From Alphaproteobacteria bacterium (GTDB lineage Bacteria; Pseudomonadota; Alphaproteobacteria; Micavibrionales; Micavibrionaceae): a stretch of DNA of 5,177 nucleotides. A program made the position numbers and the translations under genes. Shown one piece after another: positions 1 to 5,177 of the stretch; the first letter of the stretch is position 1; each line of letters starts with the position of its first letter. The DNA lies in contig JALZUF010000266.1 in NCBI GenBank assembly GCA_023301785.1, positions 1 to 5,177 on the forward strand. The letters are read 5' to 3'. The notes under the pieces were generated by a model. The model searched no databases. It saw nothing but the letters and a program-made list of their open reading frames with translations, and was not told the DNA's origin.

Positions 1-1355
1 AGCGCCCGGTACGTCTCCTTCCCCGTGTCGGTGTGGTTTGTGACTGCCAAATAATGATTTTGAATATTTGGAATAACAAACCCTTGCTCCGGCGTGATCT
101 TGATCGGGAATGGCAGGTAACGGTACAGCTTGGTCTTCATGTAGAGCGACTCCCCGGGGATCCTCAAGGACACAGTGAAGCGAAGTTGGGCGGCATTGAA
201 ACTGTGTCCCACATCTAGTGAATAGAGTTCCAGATGCGATGAGAATACTGGTCTTGCCCCTCGTTTCGCCAGATCTGAAATAACTTTTCCAAAGGCAGCT
301 CGGAGAGCACTAGGATCTAACAACAATGGGCTAAGCTTCTTATACAACAATGCAGAAAGGCCATCTATTAAATGATCTAACTTGTTGTACAATAATAACG
401 CGGAAACCTCAACTTGTTGTTTAGATAATACATACTGTACTTCCGATTCCGTTTCGCCCATCAACTGAATGGCGCGGAATAGGCTGCCATTAACTTGGTC
501 AAGTCGGGCGTCCTCGAGGGTGAAAATTTCCTTCGTATCCTCGGCGATGTGTTGTACCGCGGCTACGGAGACCCCAGGGTTAAAGATGGAAGAATAGGAA
601 CCTGCCAGAAACGAGACAGCTCCTGCGGCCAGGGCCGCAGCGCCAAGAACTATCTGTCGCTTCTTTCTCAAGGGCGGTGCCGTAAACTCTAGGATCACTT
701 TCCCATTCTGACTGTCCAGAGGATCAGCGGTTTCGGTGGTACGAGGAACAGGAGATAGGGTGACGAAGGTATTGGGGGTAGGAAGAGGAATGGGTTGGTC
801 AGATGCAGGCTGATCCAAGGCGACAGAGTCGTCGTCGTCGAGAATGGGATGAAAATTTTCAGTTTTTACCTTAAATCTGTTGAATCTTGACCGACCTGAA
901 GGTGCAGTTTCCCGACTATCCAGCGGATGGAGAGGGGCGGAAGCAGCACGATGGTTGGCTTTGAAAACCGCATGCTTGGTTTGCAGGCTGGGATGCAAGT
1001 GCAGGTCGTCCTCTTCGATCCAAGTCGTCAAGACTGAGGTGAGTCGTTGAGCCTTGGTGAAGCAGTGTTGGGCCATGGCAAGACGAGATGACTGGTCGTC
1101 TTTAAGCAAATGACCCTTACCTTGAGGAAGATTCTGAAGGAGCCGACATTGGTTGTGTAAGGCCTTAAACAGCCCTCCAACGTTGATGTTGAACTTGACG
1201 GCTCCGTTGGCGATCAGCGTGGATAAATCGCCTTCCCCTCGAAAATAAACATTGGAAGAGAGAGGCCTGATGTCTGGAGTTGGCGGTTGGCAGAGTCCGG
1301 ACTGGAGGAGGCTGAAGTAGATGATGACGGTGATGCAGAGGATGAGAGAAATCAT
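1..1355 (-). CDS. env: Envelope glycoprotein, baculovirus-F/errantivirus type, N-terminal 451 residues (truncated by window edge)
   Basis: This is a class I type fusion glycoprotein, expected on the cell surface and virion, where it would mediate entry. The ATG at 1355 has A at -3, and an in-frame TAA at 1401-1403 rules out an unspliced upstream start. Residues 1-22 form a signal peptide (MISLILCITVIIYFSLLQSG). The surface part (about 23-233) has few Cys and four Asp at 173-176. A furin-type site RKKR (230-233) is followed at once by a Gly/Ala-rich fusion peptide (QIVLGAAALAAGAVSFLAG, 234-252). Next comes a long helical region (about 262-365) with Leu repeats, like the F-protein heptad region. 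Conserved F-family features follow: AAQLRFTVSLRIPG (388-401), KLYRYLPFPIKI (409-420), then PNIQNHYLAV (429-438). N-glycosylation sequons are visible at NGS and NHT (440-442). The C-terminal part, including the membrane anchor, should lie beyond base 1. The frame is intact. The family assignment comes from motif recall, not a search. Confidence 0.9.
   Translation of the reverse strand, partial: MISLILCITVIIYFSLLQSGLCQPPTPDIRPLSSNVYFRGEGDLSTLIANGAVKFNINVGGLFKALHNQCRLLQNLPQGKGHLLKDDQSSRLAMAQHCFTKAQRLTSVLTTWIEEDDLHLHPSLQTKHAVFKANHRAASAPLHPLDSRETAPSGRSRFNRFKVKTENFHPILDDDDSVALDQPASDQPIPLPTPNTFVTLSPVPRTTETADPLDSQNGKVILEFTAPPLRKKRQIVLGAAALAAGAVSFLAGSYSSIFNPGVSVAAVQHIAEDTKEIFTLEDARLDQVNGSLFRAIQLMGETESEVQYVLSKQQVEVSALLLYNKLDHLIDGLSALLYKKLSPLLLDPSALRAAFGKVISDLAKRGARPVFSSHLELYSLDVGHSFNAAQLRFTVSLRIPGESLYMKTKLYRYLPFPIKITPEQGFVIPNIQNHYLAVTNHTDTGKETYRA
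600..656 (-). other. Fusion peptide of Env
   Basis: Env residues 234-252 are almost entirely Ala, Gly, Leu, Val, Ile and Phe and follow directly on the RKKR site. The stretch is too small-residue-rich and too badly placed to be the membrane anchor, and it matches fusion peptides of class I glycoproteins in position and composition. It is Ala-richer than the Phe/Gly-containing peptide of insect errantiviruses as I remember them, suggesting a distant branch. Confidence 0.8.
657..668 (-). other. Furin-type cleavage site RKKR in Env
   Basis: Codons AGA AAG AAG CGA encode Env residues 230-233 and fit the R-X-K/R-R furin consensus. The hydrophobic fusion peptide starts at the next residue, the arrangement required for priming a class I fusion protein. 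Cleavage here would give a surface subunit of about 210 residues after signal removal, and a membrane-anchored subunit whose end is outside the window. Confidence 0.88.
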
Positions 1356-1382
1356 GTTGTTGGTTGAGGTGTCGAAAAGTGA

Positions 1383-1400
1383 CTGAAAGATCAATATTAA
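1383..1400 (-). promoter_or_regulatory. Candidate 3' splice site upstream of env
   Basis: The minus strand reads TTAATATTGATCTTTCAG, with the AG ending at base 1383, 27 bases before the env ATG. It offers branch-point-like TTAAT/TTGAT and a short pyrimidine stretch before CAG. Gypsy-type errantiviruses are known to make env from a spliced RNA, so an acceptor is expected about here. The pyrimidine tract is short, and this is judged by eye only. The 89-base gap between the membrane-protein ORF and env holds nothing else I can identify. Confidence 0.35.
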
Positions 1401-1444
1401 TTATGATGGAGGAATGATCTATTTCTTGACCTGTTCTTTGTTCG

Positions 1445-1786
1445 CTAATTTGAGCTCTCGCTTTCGTTTTCGGCTTCGACCGTCTTCCAGGCTTCCTCCG
1501 TGCTCTCACTTAGCGTGGTCAGCAGTTTTTGGTACTCCGATTCCTCTGTTCTCTTTTTGTCCTCCTCCTCTCGCTGCTTGTCCTCCTTGATGAGCCTGGC
1601 CGTGTTCATGATCTCGTAGACCTTGATCCTGACCCGTCTGCATATTTCTTGTTCGTTCCGTTCCGTCTGGATGCAGATCCTGATGAGGATGGCGAATGCG
1701 GTGCTGGCCCAGATGAACTTGAGCCAGTCGTAGGAGGAGTAGTCCTCGAAGATGGAGGACACGTAGGTGGTGATGAATTCGATCAT
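1445..1786 (-). CDS. Small single-pass membrane protein upstream of env (113 residues), unknown function
   Basis: I do not recognise a family. I start it at the ATG at 1786, which has a good context (A at -3). The frame is open further up to 1849, but only a GTG lies there, so that is not a likely eukaryotic start. Residues 1-20 are a short N-terminal part. Residues 21-39 (WLKFIWASTAFAILIRICI) form the only hydrophobic segment, probably membrane-spanning although Lys23 and Arg36 lie at its ends. Residues 40-90 are highly charged and likely helical or coiled-coil. The end is acidic with Ser and Thr in casein-kinase-2-like settings (SESTEE at 93-98; ENESESSN at 106-113). It starts 40 bases after the pol stop and ends 89 bases before env. 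Size, topology, acidic Ser-containing tail and position recall lentiviral Vpu, but only by analogy. A viroporin, an envelope-trafficking factor or a receptor down-regulator would all fit. Confidence 0.72.
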   Translation of the reverse strand: MIEFITTYVSSIFEDYSSYDWLKFIWASTAFAILIRICIQTERNEQEICRRVRIKVYEIMNTARLIKEDKQREEEDKKRTEESEYQKLLTTLSESTEEAWKTVEAENESESSN

Positions 1787-1826
1787 TGTATTGCCTTCCT
1801 TGAGTTTTTTGTTATGAATTTTGAAT

Positions 1827-5177
<3,351 letters not shown>

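Noticed and set aside
33..692. Plus-strand ORFs at 33-218 and 495-692 opposite env
   Set aside because: They start with GTG and TTG, are short, and lie opposite the intact env frame.
1165..1509. Minus-strand ORF with an Arg/Lys-rich start (RARRKPGRRSKPKTKARAQ) that recalls Rex/Rev-type RNA-binding motifs
   Set aside because: It begins with GTG and has no ATG anywhere. The basic stretch is what the Glu/Ser-rich codons of the membrane-protein ORF give in a shifted frame, and the rest overlaps env. It could only be real as a spliced exon, for which I have no evidence.

Overview
The window is the 3' half of an envelope-bearing LTR retroelement of the Ty3/gypsy (Metaviridae, errantivirus-like) type. 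Every gene is on the minus strand, so the element reads from base 5177 down to base 1. Gag, protease, most of reverse transcriptase, the end of env and both LTRs lie outside. Elements that pair a Ty3/gypsy pol with a baculovirus-F-like envelope are known from animals, so the host is most likely an invertebrate. The sequence does not let me name a phylum. I see no host gene, tRNA, rRNA, CRISPR array or bacterial signal.

Layout in reading order. (1) 5177-1827: the 3' part of pol, open at the window edge. It encodes the end of reverse transcriptase (YLDD active site), RNase H, and integrase with an HHCC zinc motif, a D,D-35-E core and a GPF/Y module. The same frame then continues for about 365 residues with no recognisable domain: a very acidic, Asp/Pro-rich stretch, then a basic Ser/Thr/Pro/Gly/Arg-rich stretch. 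An in-frame ATG at 2861 could start this tail as a separate protein of 344 residues. (2) 2452-2036: a second ATG-started ORF of 138 codons overlaps the tail in another frame and looks more like a structured protein than the pol frame does there. (3) 1786-1445: a 113-residue protein with one membrane-spanning segment and a charged, acidic, Ser-containing tail. (4) 1355-1: env, with signal peptide, RKKR cleavage site, hydrophobic fusion peptide and conserved F-protein motifs, cut by the window edge.

Together these encode the enzymes for copying and integrating the element and a surface glycoprotein for leaving and entering cells. Between the two lies about 1.5 kb of extra coding material. Simple errantiviruses go almost directly from integrase to env. 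The arrangement here (a tail protein, an overlapping ORF, and a small membrane protein just before env) resembles the accessory-gene region of complex retroviruses such as lentiviruses and deltaretroviruses. This is a likeness of layout only; I see no homology. The accessory region and env are also visibly richer in G+C than the pol enzyme region, with the change near 2880.

All four reading frames are free of stops and frameshifts, which suggests a recent insertion or a functional virus. The least certain parts are whether the 138-codon ORF is translated, whether the pol tail is made as part of Pol or separately, and which splice sites are used. The only non-coding stretches are short: 40 bases between pol and the membrane-protein ORF, and 89 bases before env that hold a candidate 3' splice site.
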